DNA from: Ariolimax columbianus
Lineage: Eukaryota; Mollusca; Gastropoda; Stylommatophora; Arionidae
Assembly (NCBI GenBank): GCA_036924085.1
Contig: JAVGWX010000018.1
Location: forward strand, 19,585,464 to 19,649,463
Length of the DNA stretch: 64,000 nt
Reading direction: 5' to 3'
The position numbers and the translations under genes were made by a program. Within the stretch, counting starts at the first letter, position 1. The number at the start of each line of letters is the position of its first letter. Of the stretch, positions 32,441-42,772 are shown piece after piece. The notes beneath the pieces were generated by a model. That model was given only the letters and a program-made list of their open reading frames with translations. It was not told the DNA's origin and did no database searches.

Positions 32441-33240
32441 GATGTGTTGCATGCTGATTTTTTGCATGCTGGGGATGTTGTTTCTTTGAAAATTTTACCA
32501 GTAGCGGTTTCACTTTTTTTTTAATGCCAGTTATTATATTATTGTATTGGACTGGGCATGTGCTTTGTATTAGCTAGCTTTGATGGAAAATCTATTGGTT
32601 TGTTAAATTGATTTCCACAGAAGCTGTTGGGTATGTTAACTACATTTGTCTGCAACTAAGTTTTGTTTTGCGTGGTTATGTTGTTTGTCGATAGAGAGGG
32701 TTGTTTTATGTGTTCGTTTTTTATAACGATCGCTAGTTTACGTATTTGATATTTCTTTTTCTGTGTGAAAGCTGTGTTTTAATGAGAACTATTGTGTTTG
32801 TCGCCTTTTTATCCACTGAGCCTGTTTTTAGTGTTGGATGTCTTTGACGGCTGACTTGTTTGTTCGCTTTTCTACGCTGGAGGTTGTTTATATTTCATCA
32901 GATATATTATGTTTGTAAGCTATTTTTGGTGACAGATTTTTGGGTTTTGTAAGTTTTTTTGAGTGAGCTGTTTTGTTTTTTTACCCCTTTTATGGCAGTT
33001 GATTTGTCTATTGTCTATTTTTCACGGGAGCTGTTCAAAATGCTGGTTATTTTAAACGGGCTCTTTTGTATATTGTTTATCTTTATCGAGAGCTGTTATT
33101 TGTGCTAGTTATTGTAAAGATGCTGTTTAGATGTCTTAATCATTGTAAGGCGGGGGGGGGGGGCGGCGGGGTTGTTCAGATCTGTTATTTACTGTAAGAG
33201 GGCTGTTTAGATATGTTATTTATTGCAAGGGGGCGGTTAT
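32441..33240. repeat. highly decayed extension of the 33-bp array
   Basis: Loosely spaced GGGCTGTTTTGT..GTTATTT-like units continue through this T- and G-rich stretch (for example 33005-33060, 33180-33235). A poly-G run lies at about 33152-33163. Periodicity is weak. Confidence 0.4.
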
Positions 33241-33436
33241 TACACGCTCTACACGATCCAGGTCACCTCTGTTATAGGCATAGTTGGTTTCCCTGACACC
33301 AATACTATTCGGATGCAGTCACAGATCCGCTGGGCAGAATATGTCGTCCCTATGCCAGATCACTGTCTGCAAGAAATACTCTTTTATGGTGAGATGCAGA
33401 AGGACAAATGCTTACCCGCCGACCTTCTTCTTTTCA

Positions 33437-33870
33437 TCCATCAACTGATGCTATGCTTCTAGTCCGGTGAGGTTCACGATCAACTGATGCTATGCTTCTA
33501 GTCCGGTAAGGTTCACGATCAACTGATGCTATGCTTCTAGTCCGGTGAGGTTCACGATCAACTGATGCTATGCTTCTAGTCCGGTGAGGTTCACGATCAA
33601 CTGATGCTATAATTCCAGCCCGGTAAGGTTCACGATCAACTGATGCTATGTTTCTAGTCAGGTGAGTTTCGTGATCAACTGATGCTATGTTTCTAGTCCG
33701 GTGAGGTTCACGATCAACTGATGCTATAATTCCAGCCCGGTAAGGTTCACGATCAACTGATGCTATGTTTCTAGTCAGGTGAGTTTCGTGATCAACTGAT
33801 GCTATGTTTTTTGCCCGGTAAGGTTCACGATCAACTGATGCTATACTGCTAGTCCAGTGAGGTTCACGAA
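33437..33870 (-). repeat. 39-bp minisatellite derived from LINE C 3' end, about 11 copies
   Basis: Unit on plus strand GATCAACTGATGCTATGCTT CTAGTCCGGTGAGGTTCAC, 39 bp. The element-strand reading is REPHRTRSIASVD (13 aa). The array is continuous with the LINE C C-terminus at 33871. It contains a 117-bp three-unit higher-order repeat (starts at 33595 and 33712). Confidence 0.95.
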
Positions 33871-34225
33871 GGAGACTGTGCGTATCAGGTCTTTGCCGGT
33901 CCCCCACAGCTTTTCGAGCATGGTCGCTCCCCCAGGCCAGACTGCTTCTCTTTGTTCTGCATAGATAGGGCATTCTAGCAGAATATGTTCTGATGTTTGC
34001 TTGGGTGCTCCACGATAGCACGTGGCATTGTCTCTGAGACCCATTCTATCGAGGTGGGTCTTTAGTCTACAGTATCCCGTTCTGAGTCTGACGATCGTTG
34101 TATGCCCATCTCTGCCAAGTTTGTCTATGCTGTCATTCTCTGACTTGTATTCTTTGTGCTGGTCTCTCCATTCTGTCCTCGTGGATCGTTTAATGGGTGT
34201 CTTTGCTTCTTTATAGACCAAAAGA
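33871..34225 (-). mobile_element. LINE C C-terminal end (copy 2)
   Basis: Minus-strand frame reads WRDQHKEYKSENDSIDKLGR, TTIVRLRTGYCRLKTHLDRM, then CPIYAEQREAVWPGGATMLE (HILLECP zinc-knuckle region) and SFVNLTGLAV-stop. The last codons belong to the first unit of the 39-bp array. RNase H-bearing Jockey/I-type family distinct from LINE A. Confidence 0.86.
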
Positions 34226-34503
34226 GGTGTTTCAAAAAACGTGCTTACGGTATCACTTAAAGCCTTTGGAGTAATACCCGATGCTTCGAAAGCTGCTGGG
34301 CAAGAACAAACTGCATGACGCGCATCTCTTCTTGATGATGAAGGGTCGTGCGAAATGTCCGTACAAACAATAGCTGAACAATGGAAACACGCTAGACATG
34401 TCTGTGAAATGAAGTGTTTGCTTCAGGTGATCACTCATTATCTACACAATGTATGGTCTTTCCAGACCTCATCAGGCTCTTCAGTTATCATCGAACCAAT
34501 CAA
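34226..34503. other. unassigned stretch
   Basis: No recognised element. Confidence 0.4.
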
Positions 34504-35278
34504 CTTAACTTAACGTCTTTATACTGGTTTAGAAGACTGCAAAGTCGTATACAACTAGTTTAATTTACATTACCTTGCTCTCAAAGCTATGCGCATCTAA
34601 TGTATTCTTAAATGCATTCATTGTCCCTGCCGTCACTACCTCCTGTGGCAATGCATTCCAAGCTTCCACCACTCTCTGACTAAAAAAAACGATTTCTTAA
34701 TATCTTCTTCTTCTTCTTCTGCGTACACAGTCAGACAGCAACCATTATTTTTTCGAAAAAAGCGGCGGTCGTCCTGAGACTCTCGCCACTACCATAGAGC
34801 TTGTCTTGCAGTTCCACTGGCAATGGCCACATCTGCTCTCTCTGATCCCCGTATGTCGGGCAGTTCTGCAGCAGATGTTCAGTAGTCATTTTACCAGTAC
34901 CGCACGGGCATTCGTCGGTACACCCTATCTTCAATTCTTAATATCTAATCTGGACCTCTCTTTAGTCAACTTGTAGCTATGCCCTCTTGTTATTGTGGGT
35001 GGCTGAATTTTGAAAAACTTGTTAAGAGTCAAATTTATTCGTTCCTCTGATCATCTTACAAACATGTATTAAGTCACCACGAATTCTTCTCTTTTCTAGA
35101 CACTGTAGGCCGGTTTTTCTGAGTCTTTCCTCGTAACTGTAATTCTGGAATCCCACTATCAGATTTGTCGCTCTTTTTTTTTGGTGTATTCTTTCCATCA
35201 TGATTAGGACTCCACACCTGTATCTAGGTTTAACTAATGCTTTATACAGTTTGACTATCACTGATCGAACATATTCCA
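34504..35278 (-). mobile_element. LINE B (CR1/L2-like) 3' end hosting a nested LINE A
   Basis: Starts with ACTTAACTTAACG and the 3' UTR, then the C-terminal coding region on the minus strand (NYSYEERLRKTGLQCLEKRR, RGDLIHVCKMIRG near 35040-35170). It is split at 34706-34934 by a LINE A fragment. Removing the insert restores TTCTTAATATCTAATCTGG, the expected LINE B sequence. Confidence 0.9.
34694..34946 (-). mobile_element. LINE A 3' end nested in LINE B, 12-bp TSD
   Basis: 229-bp insert (34706-34934) flanked by TTCTTAATATCT at 34694-34705 and 34935-34946. The minus strand encodes KIGCTDECPCGTGKMTTEHL and ends FFEKIMVAV-stop with a (GAA)n tail (TCTTCTTCTTCTTC on plus). The palindrome TTTTTTCGAAAAAA lies at 34748-34761. 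Confidence 0.95.
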
Positions 35279-35437
35279 AATAGACGAACAGAGACAGTGA
35301 TCTTCATCACCAATGATGGGCGAATAAAATTGTCAGGGATGCTATTCGATTGTATTTTTTTTCAGGAAACTGATTCGTGTGTTAGTTTTTTTCAGAGGAC
35401 TTTATTGTGTGTTAATTATTTTAAGTATCCTGTAATA
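35279..35437. other. spacer with decayed 33-bp-type units
   Basis: 35370-35435 has two units resembling the 32.3-kb array (GTGTGTTAGTTTTTTTCAG, GTGTGTTAATTATTTTAAG). Confidence 0.4.
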
Positions 35438-35690
35438 GGGGGACGGCGTGGTCTAGTGGTTAAGTAACACGGCTCACAACCAGAAGGTGCTGGGTTCGAT
35501 CCCCATCACAGCACCGGCCGTTATCCCAGGGAAGCAAACCCTTAGAAAATGCAGGAGGAAGCAGACCCTTACATAAAATGCATGCTTCAGTCGGATGCAC
35601 TGGGCCTACAGGCGCAAAATAAAAACGCAGTGCAACGCACACCGCCTTGGAGATTAGAGAAATAAGGCAGAAGGAAAAAAAAAAAAAAAA
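35438..35690 (+). mobile_element. SINE1 copy
   Basis: A box TGGTCTAGTGGTTAAG, B box GGTTCGATCCC, body as in other copies, A tail at 35675-35691. No TSD could be read. Confidence 0.92.
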
Positions 35691-35724
35691 AGGAGACTGA
35701 AATGAGTTTATTGTTTGATGTGTA

Positions 35725-36050
35725 GGTCCACGATCAACTGATGCTATGCTTCTAGTCCGGTGAGGTTCACGATCAACTGATGCTATGTTTCTAGTCCGGT
35801 GAGGTTGGTTCACGATCAATTGATGCTATGCTTCTAGTCCGGTGAGGTTCACGATCAACTGATGCTATGCTTCTAGTCCGGTGAGGTTCACGATCAACTG
35901 ATGCTATGCTTCTAGTCCGGTGAGGTTCACGATCAACTGATGCTATGCTTCTAGTCCGGTGAGGTTCACGATCAACTGATGTTATGCTTCTAGTCCGGTG
36001 AGGTTCACGATCAACTGATGCTATGCTTCTAGTCAGGTGAGGTTCACGAA
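35725..36050 (-). repeat. 39-bp minisatellite derived from LINE C 3' end, about 8 copies
   Basis: Same unit as 33437-33870, again directly continuous with a LINE C C-terminus. Units here are more homogeneous. One unit near 35800 has a GGTT insertion. Confidence 0.95.
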
Positions 36051-36490
36051 GGAGGCTGAGCGTTCTAGGTCTTCGCCGGTTGCCCACAGCTTTTTGAGCA
36101 TGATCGCTCCCCCAGGCTAGTCTGCCTCTCTTTGGTCTGCATTGGTATGGCATTCTTGCAGAATATGTTCTGGTGTTTGCTTGGGTGCCCCACAATCGCA
36201 CGTGGCAGTGTCTCTGAGACCTATTCTGTGGAGGTGGGCCTATGATTTTATAGTGTCCCGTTCTTAAGATCTTTGTCTATCCATCTCTGCCAAATTTGCA
36301 AATGCTGTCATTTTCTGGCGTGTATTCTTTGTGCTGTTCTCTCCATTCTGTCCTCATGGATCGTTTGATGAGTGTCTTTGCTTCTTTATAGCTCTTGCGA
36401 GCTCATCTGCTTTCTCGTTTCCAGGGATCACACAGTGGGCCGGAATCCATTGTAGGACTAAATCTGGTTGTTTAGACAGCAACCGTATGT
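36051..36490 (-). mobile_element. LINE C C-terminal end (copy 3) with RNase H end
   Basis: Minus strand reads LQWIPAHCVIPGNEKADELA (RNase H His motif, near 36400-36460), NTRQKMTAF, AHLHRIGLRDTATCDCGAPK, CHTNADQREADWPGGAI and SFVNLT-stop region. Two frameshifts. It ends in the 39-bp array. Confidence 0.83.
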
Positions 36491-36609
36491 TATATTTTAT
36501 TTCATGTGAGATTAGCCAGCGAGACGGGGATCAAAATTGGGATCAAAATTGGGATCAACATAATGATAAGCGTACAAAGAAAACGAGAATTGTGCTGCAG
36601 TCAGAATCA
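36491..36609. other. spacer
   Basis: Contains three short GGGATCAAAATT/GGGATCAACATA units at 36527-36560. Confidence 0.5.
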
Positions 36610-36990
36610 TAATGAAGCATGTTCTTTGCAGAACGTGGCTCCTATAGCCCGTTTGAAAAAAAACTCAATCTCTTACCAAATCGCAGCCATTCTTCAGAGT
36701 CATGCATGAGGATTCCTTGACATCTTGGTGCCATCGCTTTCTTGGTCTTCATCTGTCTCTTTTGCCTAGTACCATACATTCCATCGCCATTCCCTCAATA
36801 CCCTCGGTATCTTTTGACGTTTTCAAAGTAATTCAACTTTCTGTTCATGATGGAATATCTGAACCAGTTCTCCTCTGTGCGCAACTCTTGTCAAATATCT
36901 GCATTCCTTTTCTGTTGGGTTATTGTTTTCTGAAATGTCTTCTATAACATTTCCACTCGAAGGACATCATTCTCTTCATTGAGGTTTACA
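36610..36990 (-). mobile_element. RTE-like LINE C-terminal end, diverged
   Basis: Collinear with 43288-43765 (GAAGCATGTTCTTTGCAGAACG start, CATCTTGGTGCCATC, TCAAAGTAATTCAAC, GAACCAGTTCTCCTC). That copy encodes an RTE-type C-terminus on the minus strand. This one is broken. Confidence 0.7.
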
Positions 36991-37410
36991 GGACTGTCCA
37001 TGTACAAGGACGGTAAATGTACACCTTCTTCAGTACTCCTCGGGACATATGAAATAGATGGACAATGTATCATACAACCGAACGCACTATACCTGGATAT
37101 TCGTATGTGTGATTAATCGCTTTCATTGTTGAAAGAACCGACCAAAAAGTTTGCACCCGGTAGCTTCCACGGCGTATCCGGCATTTTCTAATAACTTTGT
37201 CAGGTACACAATTACAGCTGGGTGAACTGGGAGAAGCGATTATACCATGGACAAACCCATGATTTTTATGGTCTGGTAAAACAAGAACGAAGTTATTTGA
37301 ACTCAGGACGTTTGGATTGTAAGCTTAGGTCACATCCTCTGACCACACGCTGGTTAAGCCTGTCCCATACGAGACACTGATATAAGAAATGAAATGTTAG
37401 AGACTTTTAA
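36991..37410. other. unassigned stretch
   Basis: No recognised element or gene. Confidence 0.4.
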
Positions 37411-37680
37411 TTGGGGGACTCGGTGAACTCGTAGTAAGGTGTCTGCTTCTGGTTTTGGAGGTCGCGGGTTCAAATCACGGTTGAAACCAGGATTTTTCAC
37501 GCGGATCACCTGGTAAAAATTCCGCTGTTCTCTGAGTAGTGAGATCGGACTCCCGTGTTCATTGTCGAGCACGTTAAAAATTCATTGGCCGTTAGAAATC
37601 GAAAAGAATTGGTTTAAACGCCGCTGCCCGACACAATTCAAAAATTGCTTTTACAAATCTGCCTAAATTATGTGTACCTT
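37411..37680 (+). mobile_element. SINE3, tRNA-derived
   Basis: tRNA-like head: A box-like TCGGTGAACTCGTAGTAAG, B box-like GGTTCAAATCAC, then CCAGGATTTTTCACG and a body with GAGATCGGACTCCCGTG and GAGCACGTTAAAAATTC. The body matches 45700-45790 (GAGATCGCACGCCCGTG, GCGCACGTTAAAAATCC). Confidence 0.72.
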
Positions 37681-38934
37681 CCCTCACGCATAGTAATCCG
37701 CGGAAAGTTTGTAAAACAATACCTGCTATGTATCGCCTTGGGCACCTGGTAACAGGTCTGTTTGAATAGCAGGATTCCAAGTAGTGAGTAGAGATTTTAT
37801 TATACAATGTGGAAAGGTGTTTAGAGGCTTGGTCGCCAACAGCGATCCAGGTACACACTTACAGACTAGTAGACTGAAGCGTGTCGATAACGATGGTGGT
37901 ACACACTACCTTTGTCGTGAAATGCGAGCAGTCAGGAACATGTAGCAGAGAATGAGCTGAGAGTAGTCACTCAATCACATCTGGTTGTGTGCGTCAGTCA
38001 GCGAAACATGGATGTCAAAGACTCTATTCCGCTGAGTTCAACCGGCTACAAGACCAAAAGTCATCAACATGGAACAGTTCGTCACATGTCACATATCAAC
38101 AACTGTGCAAAAATATTTCTCCTTATCTGGAATGGAGAGCTTGCTTTTCCCCAATGATTCCCAGAGGGACACCAAGGAGATTTATACACCTGGCTAGCAG
38201 CGTCACACAAGCCGGGCAGGTTCGTGGAAAGGGGCCAGATTAAGGGGATGAGAAGCAGGTGGAACCGTGTAAATGTAGCTGCAGGACCCGCTGTCGAGTG
38301 GTTGGTGTTATGAACTCCACCACATCTCCGCTCCATGGGTTAAATGCACTTTTGTTTCTTTCTTGTCTACGTGTCGTCTATCAATTACCCCCATTGATGA
38401 TGAAGAGATGCACCTCTGAACCTATGCGACGATCTCCCAAGTGGTAGGAGAAGCAAAACGTGCCATCGCTACAGATGAACGGGTATGATTGACTTATGAA
38501 TGTTGAGATAGCCCACTCAGATGTGGGTGCTACGTCCAGAGCAGCTAGCGACAATCCTGGGACACTGACACAGCGAGAATACTTAAAAGATGCGCTCATA
38601 CCCTCCTATTCCAAATCACGATGCCTCTAAGACATCAGATTGTATACGAATTCCAACTGATGAAGACATGTGCGTTTGTCCATATGGTATTGGATTGCCA
38701 AAAGCTACCATCTGGCATAAAAAAGATTATATACTGATCATCGTGCAACAATATAAAATTCGCGTTCATTTACGTGACCTACGCATTGACTGCATAACCA
38801 GGGAATGGAAGGATGCTTATCGATCGCTTGACCTTTAATCAATATCAAGGAACACATATACCGTAGAGAAAGCATGCCCATTTTAACCTACACAGCTCTC
38901 TAATTTTACAATAAAAACTAGCTACAAATTAGTG
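37681..38934. other. unassigned stretch
   Basis: Over 1.2 kb with only short ORFs (60-88 aa) and no motif. A weak D2-like trace (GAATGAGCTGAGAG) lies near 37953. Confidence 0.4.
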
Positions 38935-39268
38935 GTATACAAAATACATCAAATTTATCATTACTGGCTCATTGTCCGGCCTTTAGCTCTAATCGTCGAT
39001 GGTCATTGTAAGCCTGAACTTGCCCAATTATCCCTAGATACCAACAGGCTTATCATATCACGTGAAGTCAGAATAATTAGGCAAAAGATCCCTGGTTACT
39101 GTAATGTACCTAACAGTGACAAAGCAGACAGACTGGCAGACAAGGGATCAAGTCAAGAACAACAATACACCAACAACCCGAATAACAGTCAAACAACTAC
39201 TGAAAAGTGTGAACATATAGGATTGGGTAAACAGATGGGCAATGGGGATACTGGAAGAGACATCCAGA
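38935..39268 (+). mobile_element. LINE E fragment (RNase H end)
   Basis: Reads IVDGHCKPELAQLSLDTNRL, IPGYCNVPNSDKADRLADKG and GNGDTGRDIQKHI, collinear with 22780-23050. Ends at a CTTCTTCTTC patch near 39271. Confidence 0.72.
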
Positions 39269-39313
39269 AACACATCTTCTTCTTCTTTCTTCTTTTATCC
39301 TACTGCTCTTGTC

Positions 39314-39695
39314 ATATCAAGCACACGGGATCAAGATGATGAGCAGCGCATGAGCTGCAGTGGTCAGCGACCCACAGCTGACTGCTAGCGTCAGGGCCAG
39401 CGAACCAGAGCTGCCAAGACCCTTCTCCACCTCCACCCGGTGATCCCGGATAACAGGCTGCAGCAGGGCAGACTGGCTAAGGAGAAGGGATCGAACAGGG
39501 AATGCTAACCCGGTACTCAAAAAATGCTTGCTGAAGTCGGATGTGTTGGATCGAAAGGTGCAAATATCGCAGTCAAGCTGTAAACTACGATACAACGTAT
39601 TCCGTTCTCTGGACTACATTCTGCTACTTAAACCCTTTCAGGGTTTGGTACTGGGAGATTGAGAATGAACGAAGAAGAAGCAGATATCAAGCACA
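39314..39695 (+). mobile_element. family D SINE-like element with perfect 12-bp TSD (reference copy)
   Basis: The 358-bp insert 39326-39683 is flanked by ATATCAAGCACA at 39314-39325 and 39684-39695. It starts CGGGATCAAGATGATGAGC and ends GAACGAAGAAGAAGCAG. The 3' hairpin has outer arms CGTTCTC (39603-39609) and GAGAATG (39661-39667), inner arms AAACCCT (39630-39636) and AGGGTTT (39640-39646) with a TTC loop. No A/B boxes and no ORF of note: a non-autonomous retroposon whose GAA tail resembles that of LINE A. Confidence 0.93.
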
Positions 39696-40210
39696 ACTGG
39701 CAATGACACGGCAGACAGACTAACAAAGAAGGGATCAAGACAAGAATAGCCACACACATCAACAACTTTACAAACAGCAAAACAACATATTAGAATAGCA
39801 AACAAAGAAATCTGGCTAAACAGATGAGCCATGGGAAACACGATAAGGGAGGTCTTACAGACATATGGCAAGCCCTAGTCCAAATGTCAGTGTAAATCAA
39901 CTTACATGGAAGGATCAAAGCACCATTTTTTGACTGAGACCACAATAAATCCCACTTAACAAGCACCTTTACAGAATTCAACCACAACACACTCCTGATA
40001 GCCAAATATATGAAGCCGCTGATCATCATCTCTTTGAGTGTTCGGCGCTCAACGATTTTAGAAACATGCTTCTTCCTCCGCGGCCAGATACACGGAACAC
40101 TTTGTATGGCACTAAACAACAGCTGATAAACACTTGTAGACACCATTACATGACATTGGGCAGAAGAGCAAGAGCCCGGATGCTGCTGGATACATAACAA
40201 CAACAACATC
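39696..40210 (+). mobile_element. LINE E C-terminal end
   Basis: Reads GNDTADRLTKKGSRQE (RNase H end), then a degenerate knuckle region and PPRPDTRNTLYGTKQQLINT, HYMTLGRRARARMLLDT-stop near 40197, with an AAC-repeat tail at 40195-40210. It overlaps in content with the LINE E piece at 38935-39268, so these are two separate insertions. Confidence 0.78.
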
Positions 40211-40487
40211 AGGAGTTGGTAGCGAGAGTTTGAGAATGATCAACGAAAAAAAAGTAGTGGGCTCCCTTACCCCCTGTATGTCTAGGTCTACCGCTACTTC
40301 TTTGGTGCTCTAGATTCCAGATCAGAGACTGCCTTGCGATGAGATCAGCTGGTGACCTTATTGCAAGTAGTATCCAATGCCAGGGTCTGCATCTCACTTC
40401 CTGTTCCATGGTTGTTGTTTTTTTGGTGGTATTTTCTCCAGCAGTCCCATACTAACGTTCGTATCAGAACATGTTGAGATTTCAAAT
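40211..40487. other. unassigned stretch
   Basis: No recognised element. Confidence 0.4.
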
Positions 40488-40830
40488 TCCATGTGATTTA
40501 ATAAAGGTTTATAATATACTTAAGGGAAAGGATAAATTAGACCAACAAGTTTTTTTTTAAAGTACATCTTCCTACAAGAACAAGAGGGCACGGCTACAAA
40601 TTAAATGAAGAAAAGTCCAGATTAGATATTAGGAAATACTTTTTTAGTCATAGAGTAGTGAATGCTTGGAATGCATTGCCACATGAAATAGTGGATACAG
40701 GGTCAATTAATGCATTCAAGAATAGATTGCATACACATAGTTTTTAGATCAAGGGAAAAGTTAAAAACTGGTTGTATGCAGACTGCAGAGTTTTTTGAAC
40801 CAGTATTTAAAATGTTAAGTTATTTAAATT
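40488..40830 (+). mobile_element. LINE B (CR1/L2-like) 3' end
   Basis: Reads LIKVYNILKGKDKLD-like, TRGHGYKL, SRLDIRKYFFSHRVVNAWNA, VNAFKNRLHTHSF-stop with 3' UTR signature TATGCAGACTGCAG and CCAGTATTTAAAATGTTAAG. Shorter AAGTT end than other copies. Confidence 0.85.
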
Positions 40831-41934
40831 CTTCTGTTCTCTGATTGGCGTTTAAAGAACATAATATATTTGTTGAATTGTTGCATGATTTACATGGCGG
40901 CCATCGGAAACGTCTAACCAAAATATACCTTGAGTTGGGTCGTAGATTCAAACAGTTTGAGCACTGCTGTTAGATATGGGCTAGAACGGTAGCTTTACAG
41001 CTGACGAAACAAAGAGGAAGGAGGGGGCGGAACGAGGGAGGTTCAGGAACGGACGTATGCTTGTGGAGGGAGAGAGGTGAAGGGGGTGTGAGTCACCAAT
41101 TTTAACTAAACTCGAGGACGATTTTTTTTTCTCGTTAAAGGTCGGTGAAAAGAGTCCACACCGGGTCTGTCTGTGTTGCCGTCATGCTCAAACCAGGTCG
41201 AGGAGAGCAAGAAGACATTTAGGATTGCGAGAGCTGATGGAAGTTTCTTGACTAGGGGCCCACGATTAAGCGTTCAACAGGTGTCAGGGAAGATACAGTG
41301 TACACGCGAAGTTCGTTGGGTCTTAGGACCGAGAAGGTGTTTTTCGTCAGTGTTGAATGTACCAACTGTGGACTTGCCGCTGTTAAGTTATTTGTTCGTG
41401 GGAATTACTTTTGACGTGTCACTCAGTTACTATTGAGAATTAGCTGGTCATATTGGAAGTGCTCGTTAATACGATGTAATGTTTTTATGACATTTCGTTT
41501 ACATTTTAACAGGATCTGTGACAGTAATTCTCAACAAATATTAATAGACTTACTGTGTCCTATATTTCGCAATGAGACTAATATGTGTCGCGGTATTTAT
41601 TTGACTCGTTTTGTTAAGTTCATATTTTACATATTTGTGTTATCTGTGTGAGTGGAAATTTAAAATATTGACAAAATGTGACGTGTATATATTTGCGGAC
41701 GAAATTCAGGAAATAAAATCATTGATATTCAAATTTAATAAATACGAATATTTTACTATACGGAATAAACCGGTCACGTTTTAGTCTTTCCGTATAGTAA
41801 GTTATTGCATGTATTCAATTTTAAATTGTAGCCTTATTTCTTAGCGGGGAAACGCAATACTATCTTCTGAGACTTGAAAACACTGGTAATTTCCTTTTCT
41901 ATTCTGTGTATCGTATTCGTAACAAAGTATTTAG
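40831..41934. other. unassigned stretch
   Basis: About 1.1 kb without recognised features. An 87-aa ORF at 41173-41436 has no motif. 41700-41830 is AT-rich with an imperfect inverted repeat (TATTTTACTATACGGAATAA and TTTCCGTATAGTAAG). Confidence 0.4.
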
Positions 41935-42099
41935 AGGCTGTCACCTCTCATGGGAAAGGTACTAAGTTCAATCCCCGGTCTCGACACGCTCCTTCCCAAC
42001 TTTAGATGGGTTCCTGGCTTACTGTTAGGATTGGAAGGAAGCGGGGATGACAACTGTACACCCCACCTCAGAAAAAGGTGAGACCTAGGACAGTTGAAT
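41935..42099 (+). mobile_element. tRNA-derived SINE-like fragment (tentative)
   Basis: AGTTCAATCCCCGGTCTCG at 41966-41984 is like the B box and 3' arm of a tRNA, followed by a ~100-bp body. The A box half is missing or degraded. Confidence 0.4.
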
Positions 42100-42772
42100 C
42101 TCTAACCCAGAGGTTTTCAACTTTGTTTGTATCATTCAACCTTTTCAACTGTGTATGTATCATGCAACCGTTTCAACTTATGTCACATGCCATTCCTACG
42201 TTTCCAAAATTGTCTGACTCAATTGGCACATTCCAAATAATATGCCATTACTATTAATAATCTTTCATTTTTCTAGAGAAAGATAAACTGTTGTACGACT
42301 GTGTTCCCATTGCTGTGTTTTTTAGCCAGAGTCAGAGGGCTTCAGGCCGCTTCGCCATAGCTGTCGCCAAGTCGTATGCTGACTATGTTTGTTTATTTCA
42401 CCCTAAACAAAACCCCCCCAAAAATGTATACCTTACCGGGTATTCCATCTGTTCCTCTCTTTATCAGGAGGCAAGAATTGAAACCATTCCGGTGCGTGAT
42501 CCTCTCATTAGTCTATATTAGTGCATATATTAGATACATTTGCTAGGGTTATTTCTAAAGTGTTTCGCCGATTTCAGCGATATAAATTGAAAACGTGAAT
42601 AAATGTTTACAAAAATATTCATAACTAACTACTAAAATGGTTGATTGGTTAATTGAATTACTAAATGACACGATATCCCAATCCCCCCTCCCCATCCAAC
42701 TCTCCCCTCCCGTTTCTGTTCCAGAAGGGAGAGTGGAGAATTTTCAAATGGTTGAGTATCCCTGCTTTAACG
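42100..42772. mobile_element. probable non-autonomous hAT-like DNA element
   Basis: 657-bp segment 42108-42764 begins CAGAGGTTTTCAAC and ends with the complement of CAGGGATACTCAACC, related terminal inverted repeats with the CAGxGxTxxTCAAC pattern of hAT elements. Flanks CTCTAACC (42100-42107) and CTTTAACG (42765-42772) match at 6 of 8 positions, fitting the 8-bp target duplication of hAT. No transposase seen. Confidence 0.45.

Noticed and set aside
33434..34021. 195-aa ORF with TRSIASVDREPHR repeats
   Set aside because: It is the 39-bp array reading through from the LINE C C-terminus; a retroelement end, not a host gene.
42291..42521. 76-aa ORF as a transposase remnant of the hAT-like element
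   Set aside because: No hAT dimerisation or catalytic motif could be seen.
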